A stretch of DNA of 64,000 nt from positions 106,599-170,598 of the forward strand of contig NZ_BCUS01000001.1 in NCBI RefSeq assembly GCF_001591345.1, in the 5' to 3' direction. The notes under the pieces were generated by a model. That model ran no database searches, had not been told where the DNA came from, and was given only the letters and a program-made list of their open reading frames with translations. This DNA is from Variovorax boronicumulans NBRC 103145. Its GTDB lineage: Bacteria; Pseudomonadota; Gammaproteobacteria; Burkholderiales; Burkholderiaceae_C. A program made the translations under genes and the position numbers. Positions 1 to 13,281 of the stretch are shown in pieces. Each line of letters begins with the position of its first letter. The first letter of the stretch is position 1.

Positions 1-2233
<2,233 letters not shown>

Positions 2234-2276
2234 TCCGCATTCCTTCCCCCACCAATCTTCCCCACGAGAAATCACC

Positions 2277-3728
2277 ATGCGTGTCTTCAGTGCCTCCCTC
2301 GCGACCGAAACCAACACCTTCGGCCCGATGCCGACCGGCATCGCCTCCTTCAAGGACCGCGGCTACTTCCCCGCCGGCCAGCATCCCGATGCGCTGACGA
2401 TCTACTCGGGTCCGCTGTGGGCCGCGCGCATCCGCGGCAAGGAAAAGGGCTGGACGCTGCTCGAAGGCATGGTGGCGGGCGCGCAGCCCAGCGGCATCAC
2501 CACGCGCCACGCGTACGAAACGCTGCGCGACGAGATGCTGAACGACCTGCGCGCCGCGCTGCCGGTCGACATGGTGCTGCTCGGCCTGCACGGCGCGATG
2601 GTGGCCGACGGCTACGACGACTGCGAAGGCGACATGCTGGCGCGCGTGCGCCAGATCGTGGGCCCTGACGTGGTGATCGGTGCGGAGCTCGACCCACACA
2701 ACCACCTCACGCCCGCCATGGTGGACAACGCCAACGTGATGGTCTCCTTCAAGGAGTACCCGCACACCGACGTGCTCGAACGCGGGTTGGAGCTGGTCGA
2801 CATCTGCGCCGCGGCCGTGGAAGGCAAAGTCAAGCCGGTGGTCGCGATGGTCGACTGCGACATCATCGTCACCGTCCACACCTCGCGCGAACCGGCGCGC
2901 AGCTTCGTGCAGCGCATGCAGGCGCTCGAAGGCAAGGACGGCGTCCTCTCGGTCTCGCTCACGCACGGCTTCTCGTGGGGCGACGTGCCCGAGATGGGCA
3001 CCAAGGTGCTGGTCTACACCGACGGCGACCAGGCCAAGGCGAATGCACTCGCACGCCAGCTGGCCGACGAAGTCATCAGCATGCGCGACGGCCTCACGGT
3101 CAACTACCCCAGCATCGACGACTCGCTCGACGAGGCCCTGGCCTTCGACGGCGGCCCCGTGGTGCTGGCCGACGGCGCCGACAACCCCGGCGGCGGCGCG
3201 GCGAGCGACTCCACCTTCATCCTGCGCCGCATGCTGGAGCGCGGCATCACCAACGCGGCCCTGGGCCCGATGTGGGACCCGATCGCCGTGCGCATCGCCT
3301 TCGACGCCGGCGTGGGCGCCAGGCTGCAGATGCGCATCGGCGGCAAGATCAGCCCGCTGTCGGGCGATCCGCTCGACCTTGAATGCACCGTGAAGGCGCT
3401 GCAGGAAGACCTGGTGATGACGGGCCTGTCGAACACGCCCACCGCCATGGGCGACTGCGCGCTGGTCGAGGTGAACGGCATCGACATCGTGCTGATCACA
3501 CGGCGCAACCAGGCCATGGGCACCGACCTGTTCACGCAGCTGGGCTGCGACCTGGCGGCCAAGAAGATCGTCGTGGTCAAGTCGTCGCAGCACTTCTACG
3601 CCTCGTACTCGCAGGTGGCCAAGCATGTGATCTACGCCGGCGCACCCGGCGCCGTGACGCTCGACCTCACCACCCTGCCGTACCGCAAGGCTCGCCTGCC
3701 GAAGTGGCCCATCGGCGTCGCCGCCTGA
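2277..3728 (+). CDS. M81 family metallopeptidase (MlrC-like)
   Basis: A 483-aa protein of the M81/DUF1485 family, the family of microcystinase C (MlrC), a zinc enzyme that cleaves linear peptides with unusual or D-residues. The N-terminus shows the family pattern ETNTF (residues 11-15). A metal-ligand-rich region around GAELDPHNHLT and FKEYPHTDVLERG follows, then LADGADNPGGGAASDST, and the family-typical ending with SSQHFYASYSQVAK. Length matches the family. There is no signal peptide. It starts 43 nt after the FAD gene, with GAGAAA upstream, and continues the operon into the peptide importer. It probably hydrolyses the imported peptide; the exact substrate cannot be read from the sequence. 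Confidence 0.88.
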   Translation: MRVFSASLATETNTFGPMPTGIASFKDRGYFPAGQHPDALTIYSGPLWAARIRGKEKGWTLLEGMVAGAQPSGITTRHAYETLRDEMLNDLRAALPVDMVLLGLHGAMVADGYDDCEGDMLARVRQIVGPDVVIGAELDPHNHLTPAMVDNANVMVSFKEYPHTDVLERGLELVDICAAAVEGKVKPVVAMVDCDIIVTVHTSREPARSFVQRMQALEGKDGVLSVSLTHGFSWGDVPEMGTKVLVYTDGDQAKANALARQLADEVISMRDGLTVNYPSIDDSLDEALAFDGGPVVLADGADNPGGGAASDSTFILRRMLERGITNAALGPMWDPIAVRIAFDAGVGARLQMRIGGKISPLSGDPLDLECTVKALQEDLVMTGLSNTPTAMGDCALVEVNGIDIVLITRRNQAMGTDLFTQLGCDLAAKKIVVVKSSQHFYASYSQVAKHVIYAGAPGAVTLDLTTLPYRKARLPKWPIGVAA

Positions 3729-3777
3729 ACTCCCTCTTCTTCTTTTTTGTTTCGCCCCACCGACCGGAGAACCGACG

Positions 3778-5355
3778 ATGACCCGACGAACGCTTGCTGC
3801 CCTCGCTGCCCTGGCCCTTTCGGCCGCCAGCCTTCCCGCGCTCGCCCAGACGCCGCCCAAGACACTCAAGGTGGTGGCGCATGCCGACCTGAAGATCCTC
3901 GACCCGACCTTCACCACGGCCTACATCTCGCGCAACTTCGGCCACATGGTGTACGACACGTTGTTCGCGCAGGATGCCACCGGCAAGCCGCAGCCGCAGA
4001 TGGTCGAGAAGTACACGACTTCCAAGGACGGCAAGCAGTGGAGCTTCACGCTGCGCCCCGGCCTGAAGTTCTCCGACGGCGCCGCCGTGACCTCGGCCGA
4101 CGCCGTGGCCTCGCTGCAGCGCTGGGCGGCGCGCGACAGCCTGGGCCGCGCCATGACGGCCGTCGGCGCCGAGTGGAAGGCGACCGACGCGCGCAACTTC
4201 ACGCTCACGCTCAACGAGCCCTTCGGCATGGTGCTCGACGCGCTGGCCAAGCCCTCGGGCTTTCCGCCGGTGATCCTGCCCGAGCGCATCGCCAAGCTGC
4301 CGGCCACCGCGCCTCTCACCGAGGTCGTCGGCTCGGGGCCCTTCATCTTCAAGCGTGACGAGTGGGTGCCGGGCAACAAGACGGTGTTCGTGCGCAACCC
4401 GAACTACGTGGCGCGCAGCGAGCCGCCCAGCGGCCTGGCCGGCAGCAAGAAGACCAGCCTCGACCGCGTCGAATGGCTCTACCTGCCCGACGCCAACAGC
4501 GCGATCTCGGCGCTCAAGCGCGGCGAGGTCGACTACATCGAGCAGCTGCCGCCCGACTACATCGCGCCGCTGCGCACCGACAGCAACATCAAGATCGGCT
4601 CCGGAGGCGCCTATCAGGGCTTCCTGGTGATGAACCAGCTGCACCCGCCCTTCGACAACCCGAAGGTGCGCCAGGCGCTGCTGCAGGCCGTGAACCAGGA
4701 ACGCTTCGTCGCGGCCATGGGCTTCCCGCTGGACATGCGCATGGCCTACTGCGCCACCTGGTTCATCTGCGGCAGCCCCAACGACACCTCGGCCGGCGCG
4801 GAGCCCTTCCGCAAGGCCGACGTCGCCAAGGCGAAGAAGATGCTCGCCGACGCCGGCTACAAGGGCGAGAAGGTGGTGCTGATGGTGCCCAGCGACGTGC
4901 CCTACCTCAACGCCGAGGCGCTGATGGCCGCGCAGACCATGAAGAGCATCGGCCTGAACGTCGATGCACAGACCATGGACTGGGCCTCCATCGGTGCGCG
5001 CCGCGCCAAGCGCGATGCGTCCGATGCCGGCGGCTGGAACATGTACGTCACGGTGGCCGGCGAGTTCGACGTGAACTCGCCCATCAGCAACGCCTACCTG
5101 GGCGCGGCCTGCGGCAACACGCTGCCCGGCTGGCCCTGCGACAAGAAACTCGACGAGCTGCGCACCGCCTGGCTGAAGGAAACCGTGCCGGCCAAGCGCA
5201 AGGAACTGCTCGACGCCTTCCAGTCGCGTGCCTACGAAGCCGTGCCGTACATCAACGCGGGCCAGTACTCGGCCGCGTTCGCGGCGCGCGCCAGCATCAA
5301 GGGGCTGGACAAGATGTGGGCCGGCCTGCCCACCGTCTGGATGCTCGACAAGTAA
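3778..5355 (+). CDS. ABC transporter substrate-binding protein, peptide family 5 (system 1)
   Basis: A 525-aa periplasmic solute-binding protein of the DppA/OppA family (SBP_bac_5). The Sec signal peptide is residues 1-23 (Arg-Arg, a hydrophobic core, PALA cleavage). The mature part shows family landmarks: LRPGLKFSDGAAVTSADAV, EPFGMVLDALAKP, VGSGPFIFK, and the VRQALLQAVNQERF segment. CGGAGAA precedes the ATG by about 8 nt. Two permeases and two ATPases follow. It is clearly paralogous to the binding protein at 11541 (shared DLKI-DP, LRPGLKF, WSFTLRPG and SGLAG segments), so two related substrates or one duplicated system are likely. Confidence 0.93.
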   Translation: MTRRTLAALAALALSAASLPALAQTPPKTLKVVAHADLKILDPTFTTAYISRNFGHMVYDTLFAQDATGKPQPQMVEKYTTSKDGKQWSFTLRPGLKFSDGAAVTSADAVASLQRWAARDSLGRAMTAVGAEWKATDARNFTLTLNEPFGMVLDALAKPSGFPPVILPERIAKLPATAPLTEVVGSGPFIFKRDEWVPGNKTVFVRNPNYVARSEPPSGLAGSKKTSLDRVEWLYLPDANSAISALKRGEVDYIEQLPPDYIAPLRTDSNIKIGSGGAYQGFLVMNQLHPPFDNPKVRQALLQAVNQERFVAAMGFPLDMRMAYCATWFICGSPNDTSAGAEPFRKADVAKAKKMLADAGYKGEKVVLMVPSDVPYLNAEALMAAQTMKSIGLNVDAQTMDWASIGARRAKRDASDAGGWNMYVTVAGEFDVNSPISNAYLGAACGNTLPGWPCDKKLDELRTAWLKETVPAKRKELLDAFQSRAYEAVPYINAGQYSAAFAARASIKGLDKMWAGLPTVWMLDK

Positions 5356-5370
5356 GCCACGCGCACCGCC

Positions 5371-6306
5371 ATGGGCTACATCGTTCGACGCTTTCTTTCC
5401 ACGCTGCCGGTGATGGCGGTGGTGGCCGTGGTGGTGTTCCTGCTGATCCACCTCTCGCCGGGCGATCCGGCCGCGCTCATCGCGGGCGACCTCGCCACCA
5501 CCGAGGACATCGACAAGCTGCGCGCCGCGCTCGGCCTGAACCTGCCGCTGTGGCAGCAGTTCGGGCTGTGGATCGGCAAGATCTTCACCGGCGACCTGGG
5601 CACCTCGATCTTCACGCAGGTGCCGGTGACGCAGCTGCTCGGCCAGCGGCTGGAGCCGACGGTGTCGATCGCGGCGCTGACCATGCTCATCACGCTGGTG
5701 ACGGCCGTGCCGCTGGGCACGCTCGCGGCCTACTGCGCGGGCACCTGGATCGACCGCCTCGTGATGCTGTTCGCGGTACTGGCCTTCTCGGTGCCGGTGT
5801 TCCTCGTGGGCTACCTGCTGGTCTACACCTTCGCGGTGCAGCTGCCGTGGTTTCCGGTGCAGGGCTACGTGAACTTCTCCGAAGGCCCCGGCGCCTGGCT
5901 GCGCGCGCTGGTGCTGCCCTGCGTGAACCTGGCGCTGGTGTACATCGCGCTGGTGACGCGCATGACGCGCGCCACCGTGCTCGAGGTGCTGCACGAGGAC
6001 TACATCCGCACCGCGCGCGCCAAGGGCCTGGGCGTGCTGCCGGTGCTGGGCCATGCGCTGCGCAACGCGGCCATTCCCATCGCCACCACCATCGGCGCAG
6101 GCATTGCGCTCTTGATCGGCGGCGTGGTGGTCACCGAGACGGTGTTCGCCATTCCAGGCGTGGGCCGGCTCGTGATCGATTCGGTGCAGCGCCACGACTA
6201 CCCGGTGATCCAGAGCGTGCTGCTGCTGTCGGCGGGCGTGTACGTGCTGATCAACCTCCTGATCGACCTGAGCTACCGCCTGTTCGATCCGCGCATCCAG
6301 TACTAG
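5371..6306 (+). CDS. ABC transporter permease, DppB type (system 1)
   Basis: A 311-aa inner-membrane permease (BPD_transp_1). Residues 9-29 form a first membrane helix, followed by a periplasmic stretch with LSPGDPAALIAGDLAT and TGDLGTSIFTQVPV, typical of DppB/OppB. Five further hydrophobic segments follow. The cytoplasmic coupling loop EDYIRTARAKGLG (around residues 210-222) is the EAA motif that docks on the ATPase. The gene begins 15 nt after the binding-protein stop. It pairs with the DppC-type permease downstream to form the channel. Confidence 0.94.
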   Translation: MGYIVRRFLSTLPVMAVVAVVVFLLIHLSPGDPAALIAGDLATTEDIDKLRAALGLNLPLWQQFGLWIGKIFTGDLGTSIFTQVPVTQLLGQRLEPTVSIAALTMLITLVTAVPLGTLAAYCAGTWIDRLVMLFAVLAFSVPVFLVGYLLVYTFAVQLPWFPVQGYVNFSEGPGAWLRALVLPCVNLALVYIALVTRMTRATVLEVLHEDYIRTARAKGLGVLPVLGHALRNAAIPIATTIGAGIALLIGGVVVTETVFAIPGVGRLVIDSVQRHDYPVIQSVLLLSAGVYVLINLLIDLSYRLFDPRIQY

Positions 6307-6331
6307 AACAAAGAACGAGCCTCACGACGCC

Positions 6332-7246
6332 ATGTCCACTGCCCTGCCCTTGCGCGAGGTCGATGCGCCGGTTCCCGCCGCCGTTGCCGACGCCGCCGAA
6401 GACCCTCCTTTCGTACCGCCGCGCTGGCGCTGGGTGCGCAAGCACCCGACGCTGATCGTCGGCGCGCTGCTGCTCATCGCGGTGGCCGCGCTGTCCATCG
6501 CCGCGCCCTGGATCGCCACCCACGACCCGCAGGACATCGACCCGCTGGCGCGCATGCAGCCGGCCTCGGCCGAGCACTGGTTCGGCACCGACGCGCTGGG
6601 CCGCGACGTGTTCAGCCGCGCCGTGTGGGGCGGTCGCGTGTCGATGATCGTCGGCGCCTCGGTGGCCGTGCTCGCCACCTTCTTCGGCATCGCGCTGGGC
6701 CTGGTGTCGGGCTTCGTGCGCTGGGCCGACGGCCCGATCATGCGGGTGATGGACGGCCTCATGGCCATCCCCGGCATCCTGCTGGCCATTGCGCTCATGG
6801 CCGTGACGCGCGCCAGCCTCACCACCGTGATCATCGCCATCACCGTGCCCGAGATTCCGCGCGTGGTGCGGCTGGTGCGCTCGCTGGCGCTCACGCTGCG
6901 CGAGCAGCTGTTCGTGGAGGCCGCGCATGCGGTCGGCACGCGGCTGCCGGTGATCCTCGTGCGGCACGTGCTGCCGAACATCGTGGCGCCGCTGGTGGTG
7001 CAGGCCACCTTCGTGGCCGCCGCCGCCGTGCTCACCGAGGCCGCGCTGTCCTTCCTCGGCGTGGGCGTGCCTTCGCAGACGCCGAGCTGGGGCAACATGA
7101 TGGCCGAGGGCCGCAACTTCGTGACCGTGGCGTTCCACATCATCCTGTACCCGGGCCTGCTGCTGGCAGCCACGGTGCTGGCCATCAACCTGCTCGGCGA
7201 CGGCCTGCGCGATGCGCTCGACCCGCGCCTGGCGCGGCAGCTGTGA
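6332..7246 (+). CDS. ABC transporter permease, DppC type (system 1)
   Basis: A 304-aa inner-membrane permease of the DppC/OppC type. A 35-residue cytoplasmic N-terminus precedes the first helix (about 40-62). The periplasmic stretch [19 protein letters not shown] is the hallmark OppC_N sequence. The EAA coupling loop is [20 protein letters not shown] (around residues 192-211). The C-terminal [19 protein letters not shown] is typical of this family. It lies 25 nt after dppB-type and 13 nt before the ATPase gene, in one operon. Confidence 0.94.
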   Translation: MSTALPLREVDAPVPAAVADAAEDPPFVPPRWRWVRKHPTLIVGALLLIAVAALSIAAPWIATHDPQDIDPLARMQPASAEHWFGTDALGRDVFSRAVWGGRVSMIVGASVAVLATFFGIALGLVSGFVRWADGPIMRVMDGLMAIPGILLAIALMAVTRASLTTVIIAITVPEIPRVVRLVRSLALTLREQLFVEAAHAVGTRLPVILVRHVLPNIVAPLVVQATFVAAAAVLTEAALSFLGVGVPSQTPSWGNMMAEGRNFVTVAFHIILYPGLLLAATVLAINLLGDGLRDALDPRLARQL

Positions 7247-7259
7247 AGAGGAACGCGCC

Positions 7260-9292
<2,033 letters not shown>

Positions 9293-9305
9293 AAGCATTG
9301 CCCTC

Positions 9306-10763
9306 ATGACCGACAAGACACCCCACTACGACCTCTTGATCCACGGCGGCACCGTGATCGACGGCACCAAGGCCCCGCGCTTCGACGCCGACGTGGGCAT
9401 CGTCAATGGCCGCATCGCCGCCATCGGCAAGCTCGCGGGCCACACGGCCGACCAGACGCTCGACGCCACCGGCCGCATCGTCGCGCCGGGCTTCATCGAC
9501 TCGCACACGCACGACGACCAGGCCGTGCTGTCGCATGCGCAGATGCCCTTCAAGGTGTCGCAGGGCGTGACCACGGTGGTGGCGGGCAACTGCGGCATCA
9601 GCGCTGCGCCGCTGCGCGCCGACATGGACCTGCCGATGCCGTTGAGCCTGCTCGAGACGCCGCCGGAAGACCGCTTCACGACGTTTGCGGCCTACCTCGA
9701 CGCACTGCGCGCCACGCCCTCGTCGGTCAACGTGGCGGCGATGGTCGGCCACTCCACCCTGCGCGCCGTGACCATGTCCGACCTCGACCGCCCCGCCACC
9801 GCGCAGGAGATCGCCGCCATGCAGGCGCTGGTCGAGGAAGCGATGCAGGCCGGCGCCATCGGCCTGTCGACCGGCACCTTCTACCCGCCGGCCGTGAAGG
9901 CGACCACCGAAGAGATCATCGAGGTCGGCCGCCCGCTCACGGCGCGCAAGGCGCTGTACGTGACGCACATGCGCGACGAGAGCGACCGCGTGATGGAGTC
10001 GCTGGAAGAAACCTTCCACATCGGCCGCGCGCTCGATATCCCCGTGGTGGTGTCGCACCACAAGGTGCAGAACACGCAGAACTTCGGCAAGACCAAGGTC
10101 ACGCTGCCCTTCATCCAGGAAGCGATGAAGCACCAGTGCATCGGGCTCGATTGCTACCCGTACACGGCCGGCTCCACCATGATCCGCACCGACCGCGGGA
10201 TGATGGACGGCCGCGTGCTCATCGCTTCGAGCGTGCCGCACCCCGAATGCGCGGGCCGCGACCTGAAGGACATCGCGGCCGAATGGGGCGTGTCGGGCGA
10301 AGAGGCCGCGCTGCGCCTGTCGCCCGGCAGCGCCATCTATTTCATGATGGACGAGGACGACGTGCAGCGCGTGCTCGCCTTCGACGAAACCATGATCGGC
10401 TCCGACGGCATTCCGCTGGGCGACAAGCCGCACCCGCGCCTGTGGGGCACCTTCCCGCGCGTGCTCGGCCACTACAGCCGCGACGTGGGCCTGTTCCCGC
10501 TGGAGACGGCCGTGTGGAAGATGACCGGGCTCACGGCGCGCAACTTCGGCCTGCACGAACGCGGCGCGCTCAAGGTCGGGCACCACGCCGACGTGGTGGT
10601 CTTCAATGCCGCCACGGTGCGCGACACCGCGAACTACGAAACGCCGACCGAACCTGCCGAAGGCATCGACGCGGTGATCGTGAACGGCGCCGTCACCTGG
10701 CGTCACGGCGTGCACAGCGGGGCGCGCAACGGGCAGGTGATCGTGCGCCAGGACGCGGCCTGA
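9306..10763 (+). CDS. N-acyl-D-amino-acid deacylase (D-aminoacylase)
   Basis: A 485-aa metal-dependent amidohydrolase that removes the acyl group from N-acyl-D-amino acids. Visible family features are the N-terminal DLLIHGGTVIDGTKAPRF strand region, the metal site GFIDSHTHDD (about residues 60-69), the cysteine of GNCGIS used as a ligand in D-aminoacylases, THMRDES and VSHHKVQN with further histidines, and the late SDGIPLGDKPHPRLWGTFPRVLG block. The gene starts 13 nt after the ATPase. With the M81 peptidase and FAD oxidoreductase it suggests a route import - cleavage/deacylation - oxidation for D-amino-acid derivatives. A terminator follows at 10843. Confidence 0.92.
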   Translation: MTDKTPHYDLLIHGGTVIDGTKAPRFDADVGIVNGRIAAIGKLAGHTADQTLDATGRIVAPGFIDSHTHDDQAVLSHAQMPFKVSQGVTTVVAGNCGISAAPLRADMDLPMPLSLLETPPEDRFTTFAAYLDALRATPSSVNVAAMVGHSTLRAVTMSDLDRPATAQEIAAMQALVEEAMQAGAIGLSTGTFYPPAVKATTEEIIEVGRPLTARKALYVTHMRDESDRVMESLEETFHIGRALDIPVVVSHHKVQNTQNFGKTKVTLPFIQEAMKHQCIGLDCYPYTAGSTMIRTDRGMMDGRVLIASSVPHPECAGRDLKDIAAEWGVSGEEAALRLSPGSAIYFMMDEDDVQRVLAFDETMIGSDGIPLGDKPHPRLWGTFPRVLGHYSRDVGLFPLETAVWKMTGLTARNFGLHERGALKVGHHADVVVFNAATVRDTANYETPTEPAEGIDAVIVNGAVTWRHGVHSGARNGQVIVRQDAA

Positions 10764-10842
10764 CAGCGCGCACCTCGGCGGCGCCTGCACGGCGCCCGCC
10801 TTCGCATCCTGGTGCATGCGCAGCACCGGATCGGTGAACACG

Positions 10843-10866
10843 CCGGGCCTCAGGGGCCCGGTTTTT
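10843..10866 (+). terminator. Rho-independent terminator of the D-aminoacylase operon
   Basis: A perfect 7-bp stem, CCGGGCC (10843-10849) and GGCCCGG (10855-10861), with a 5-nt loop is followed by TTTTT and a T-rich stretch. It lies 79 nt after the D-aminoacylase stop and ends the first operon before marR. The rest of the 10764-10954 gap shows no gene. Confidence 0.85.
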
Positions 10867-10954
10867 CTTTCTCTCTTGCGTTTTCCCCCTCTGGCAGTGC
10901 GCCCCTAGGGGATTTCCCTCGACAGCTGGCCCGGAGCTTGCGTAGTTTGTCCAC

Positions 10955-10975
10955 ATAGTTGAACATTTCAACTAT
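10955..10975. promoter_or_regulatory. Perfect palindromic operator in front of marR
   Basis: Nine-base arms ATAGTTGAA (10955-10963) and TTCAACTAT (10967-10975) are exact reverse complements separated by CAT. Size and symmetry fit a MarR-dimer site. It lies 23 bp before the ATG of the MarR gene, where autoregulation is expected. It overlaps a possible TTG start (10959) of the same frame, which argues for the downstream ATG as the true start. Confidence 0.75.
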
Positions 10976-10997
10976 TGAAGACTTCTACCAACCCGCC

Positions 10998-11534
10998 ATG
11001 CACGCCCCGCTTCGCCTGAAAGACGACTACCTCAACGTACTGATCGACCTGGCGTCGCAGCGTACGCGCGACCGCGGCTCGCGCATCTACGAGATCGAGC
11101 TCGGCCTGTCGATCCGCGACGTGCGGCTGCTGCGCATGATCGGCGCCGCGCCCGGCATCACCATGGGCCAGCTGGTGCAGACCTGCGCCATCGAGAAGAC
11201 GCTGGTCTCCAAGCTGGTGAGTTCGCTGGTGCAGCGCGAACTGGTCGAGCGCCAGATCGGCGCCGAGGACGCACGGCAGATCCGCCTGTGCCTGAGCCCC
11301 GCCGGCATCGACATGGTGCTGCGCGCCGAGCCCATCGGGCACGAGATGGAAGCGCGCTTTCTCGACTGCCTGAGCGTCGCCGACATCGAGAACCTGCGCC
11401 GCATCATGCACAAGCTCATCGACGCCGAAGAAGGTTCGCGCGACATCTTCGAATTCCTGCTGGTGCAGCTGCGCGAAAGCAAGGAATCGCCCCCTTCCTC
11501 CCCCGGTTCTTCCGCTCCCTCCCGAAAGAAGTAA
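10998..11534 (+). CDS. MarR-family transcriptional regulator
   Basis: A 178-aa winged-helix regulator. The central region ITMGQLVQTCAIEKTLVSKLVSSLVQRELVERQIGAEDARQIRLCLSPAG gives helix-turn-helix, recognition helix and wing (DAR in place of the usual DRR). The ATG at 10998 was chosen over an in-frame TTG at 10959 that lies inside the palindromic operator. The gene ends 6 nt before the second binding-protein gene, so it is co-transcribed with importer system 2 and probably controls it and itself. The C-terminal tail is Ser/Pro-rich. Confidence 0.88.
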   Translation: MHAPLRLKDDYLNVLIDLASQRTRDRGSRIYEIELGLSIRDVRLLRMIGAAPGITMGQLVQTCAIEKTLVSKLVSSLVQRELVERQIGAEDARQIRLCLSPAGIDMVLRAEPIGHEMEARFLDCLSVADIENLRRIMHKLIDAEEGSRDIFEFLLVQLRESKESPPSSPGSSAPSRKK

Positions 11535-11540
11535 GGCTCC

Positions 11541-13139
11541 ATGGCAATCCACCTTTCACCGCGCCGCGTCGCGGCGGCTTCCCTGTCGGCGCTCGCCTTG
11601 TGCTTCGCCGCCACCGCGTCCGCCCAGACCGTGCTTCGCACCGTGCCCTCGTCGGACCTGAAGATCGTCGACCCGATCTGGACCACCGCCAACATCACGC
11701 GCAACCACGGCCTGATGATCTACGACACCCTCTTCGCGATGGACGAGAAGGGCGTCATCAAGCCGCAGATGGTCGACAAGTACAGCGCGAGCGCCGACAA
11801 CAAGGTGTGGAGCTTCACGCTGCGCCCGGGCCTGAAGTTCCACGACGGCGCGCCGGTCACCTCGCAGGACGTGATCGCCTCGCTGGCGCGCTGGGCCAAG
11901 CGCGACACGCTGGGCCAGAAGATGTACGAGGCCATGGACAGCATCGCCGCCGACGGCCCCAACGGCTTTCGCATGACGTTCAAGCAGCCCTTCGGCGTGG
12001 TGCTCGACGCGCTCGGCAAGCCCAACCCGCTGGTGCCTTTCATCATGCCCAAGCGCGTGGCCGACACGCCCGCCGACAAGCAGATCGACGAGCTGGTGGG
12101 CTCGGGCCCCTTCACGCTCGCCAAGGAAGACTTCCGCCCGGGCGACCGCGTCATCTACCGCAAGAACACCGCCTACGTGCCGCGCAAGGAACCCGCTTCG
12201 GGCCTGGCCGGCGGCAAGGTGGTGCACGTCGACCGCGTCGAATGGGTGATGTTGCGCGACCCGCAGACGCAGGCCAATGCGCTGCTCAACGGCGAGGTCG
12301 ACATGCTCGAGACCGTGCCCTCGTCCGGCTACACCGGCATGCGCACCAACGACAAGATCGAACTGGTCGACGTGATGCCGGCGGGCCCCTTCACGGTGCT
12401 CTACAACCACAAGGTGCCGCCCTTCAACAACCCCAAGGCGTTGAAGGCCGCGATGCTGGCCATCAACCAGGAGGCGATGCTGCGCGCGCAGGTCACCTTC
12501 CGCGATTTCTACAAGCCCTGCGCCTCCATCTACCTGTGCGGCTCGCTCTATGCGAGCGACAAGACGGGCTTCTACACCGGCAAGCCGCAGTTCGAAGAGG
12601 CGCGCAAGCTGCTCAAGGAATCGGGCTACGACGGCAAGCCCGTGGTGATCCTGCTGCCGGGCGACGCGCCCGCGCTGAACAAGCTGCCCGCGGTGTACGG
12701 CCAGCTGCTCAAGCAGGTGGGCTTCAACGTCGACGTGCAGACCACCGACTGGGCCACGCTCGTGACCCGGCGCGCCAAGAAAGACCTGCCCGAGAACGGC
12801 GGCTGGAACGCCTTCATCACCTTCTGGGGCGGCGTGGACGCGAGCAGCCCCATCGGCTACAGCCCGCTGACCGGCAACGGCGACCAGGGCTACTTCGGCT
12901 GGCCCGTGGTGCCCGAGCTCGAGGCGCTGAAGACCAAGTTCATCGCCACCGCCGACCTCGCGCAGCGCAAGGAGATCGCCACGCAGATCCAGCAGGTCGT
13001 GCTCGAACACGGCGTGCTCGCCCCGCTCGGCGAAGGCAAGGCGCCCACGGCCGTGCGCCGCGGCACCATCACCGGCCTGCTGCCGTCGCCGGCGGTGCTG
13101 TACTGGAACGTGCGCAAGACGTCCGCGCCATCGCCATGA
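11541..13139 (+). CDS. ABC transporter substrate-binding protein, peptide family 5 (system 2)
   Basis: A 532-aa periplasmic SBP_bac_5 protein. The signal peptide is residues 1-28 (cleavage after TASA). Landmarks are LRPGLKFHDGAPVTSQDVIASL, QPFGVVLDALGKPNP, VGSGPFTL and LKAAMLAINQEAM. It is paralogous to the system 1 binding protein at 3778 along its full length, with the same SGLAG and DRVEW positions, so the two systems probably arose by duplication and then diverged in substrate. It follows marR by 6 nt. Confidence 0.93.
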   Translation: MAIHLSPRRVAAASLSALALCFAATASAQTVLRTVPSSDLKIVDPIWTTANITRNHGLMIYDTLFAMDEKGVIKPQMVDKYSASADNKVWSFTLRPGLKFHDGAPVTSQDVIASLARWAKRDTLGQKMYEAMDSIAADGPNGFRMTFKQPFGVVLDALGKPNPLVPFIMPKRVADTPADKQIDELVGSGPFTLAKEDFRPGDRVIYRKNTAYVPRKEPASGLAGGKVVHVDRVEWVMLRDPQTQANALLNGEVDMLETVPSSGYTGMRTNDKIELVDVMPAGPFTVLYNHKVPPFNNPKALKAAMLAINQEAMLRAQVTFRDFYKPCASIYLCGSLYASDKTGFYTGKPQFEEARKLLKESGYDGKPVVILLPGDAPALNKLPAVYGQLLKQVGFNVDVQTTDWATLVTRRAKKDLPENGGWNAFITFWGGVDASSPIGYSPLTGNGDQGYFGWPVVPELEALKTKFIATADLAQRKEIATQIQQVVLEHGVLAPLGEGKAPTAVRRGTITGLLPSPAVLYWNVRKTSAPSP

Positions 13140-13198
13140 CCGCGACATAGGCCGGCCCGCGCGCCCGCCCCTCTCCCCTTTCTGATCGCCACCCCTGA

Positions 13199-13224
13199 CC
13201 GGCTGCGCCTTGCGCGGCAGCCGG
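13199..13224 (+). other. Intercistronic hairpin after the binding-protein gene
   Basis: Eight-base arms CCGGCTGC (13199-13206) and GCAGCCGG (13217-13224) flank a 10-nt loop in the 142-bp gap between the binding-protein stop and the permease start. No T-run follows, so it is unlikely to be a full terminator. Such structures often protect the 3' end of an abundant binding-protein mRNA; that role here is inference. No small gene is seen in the gap. Confidence 0.55.
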
Positions 13225-13281
13225 GCGGGACTTCCTTTGCCCGCGCCACACGCCCGGCCCCTCGTCAAGGACCTGATTCAC

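Noticed and set aside
3667..6195. 842-codon open frame on the minus strand
   Set aside because: It is a high-G+C mirror of the binding-protein and permease genes, with His/Arg/Gly-rich low-complexity translation and no domain.
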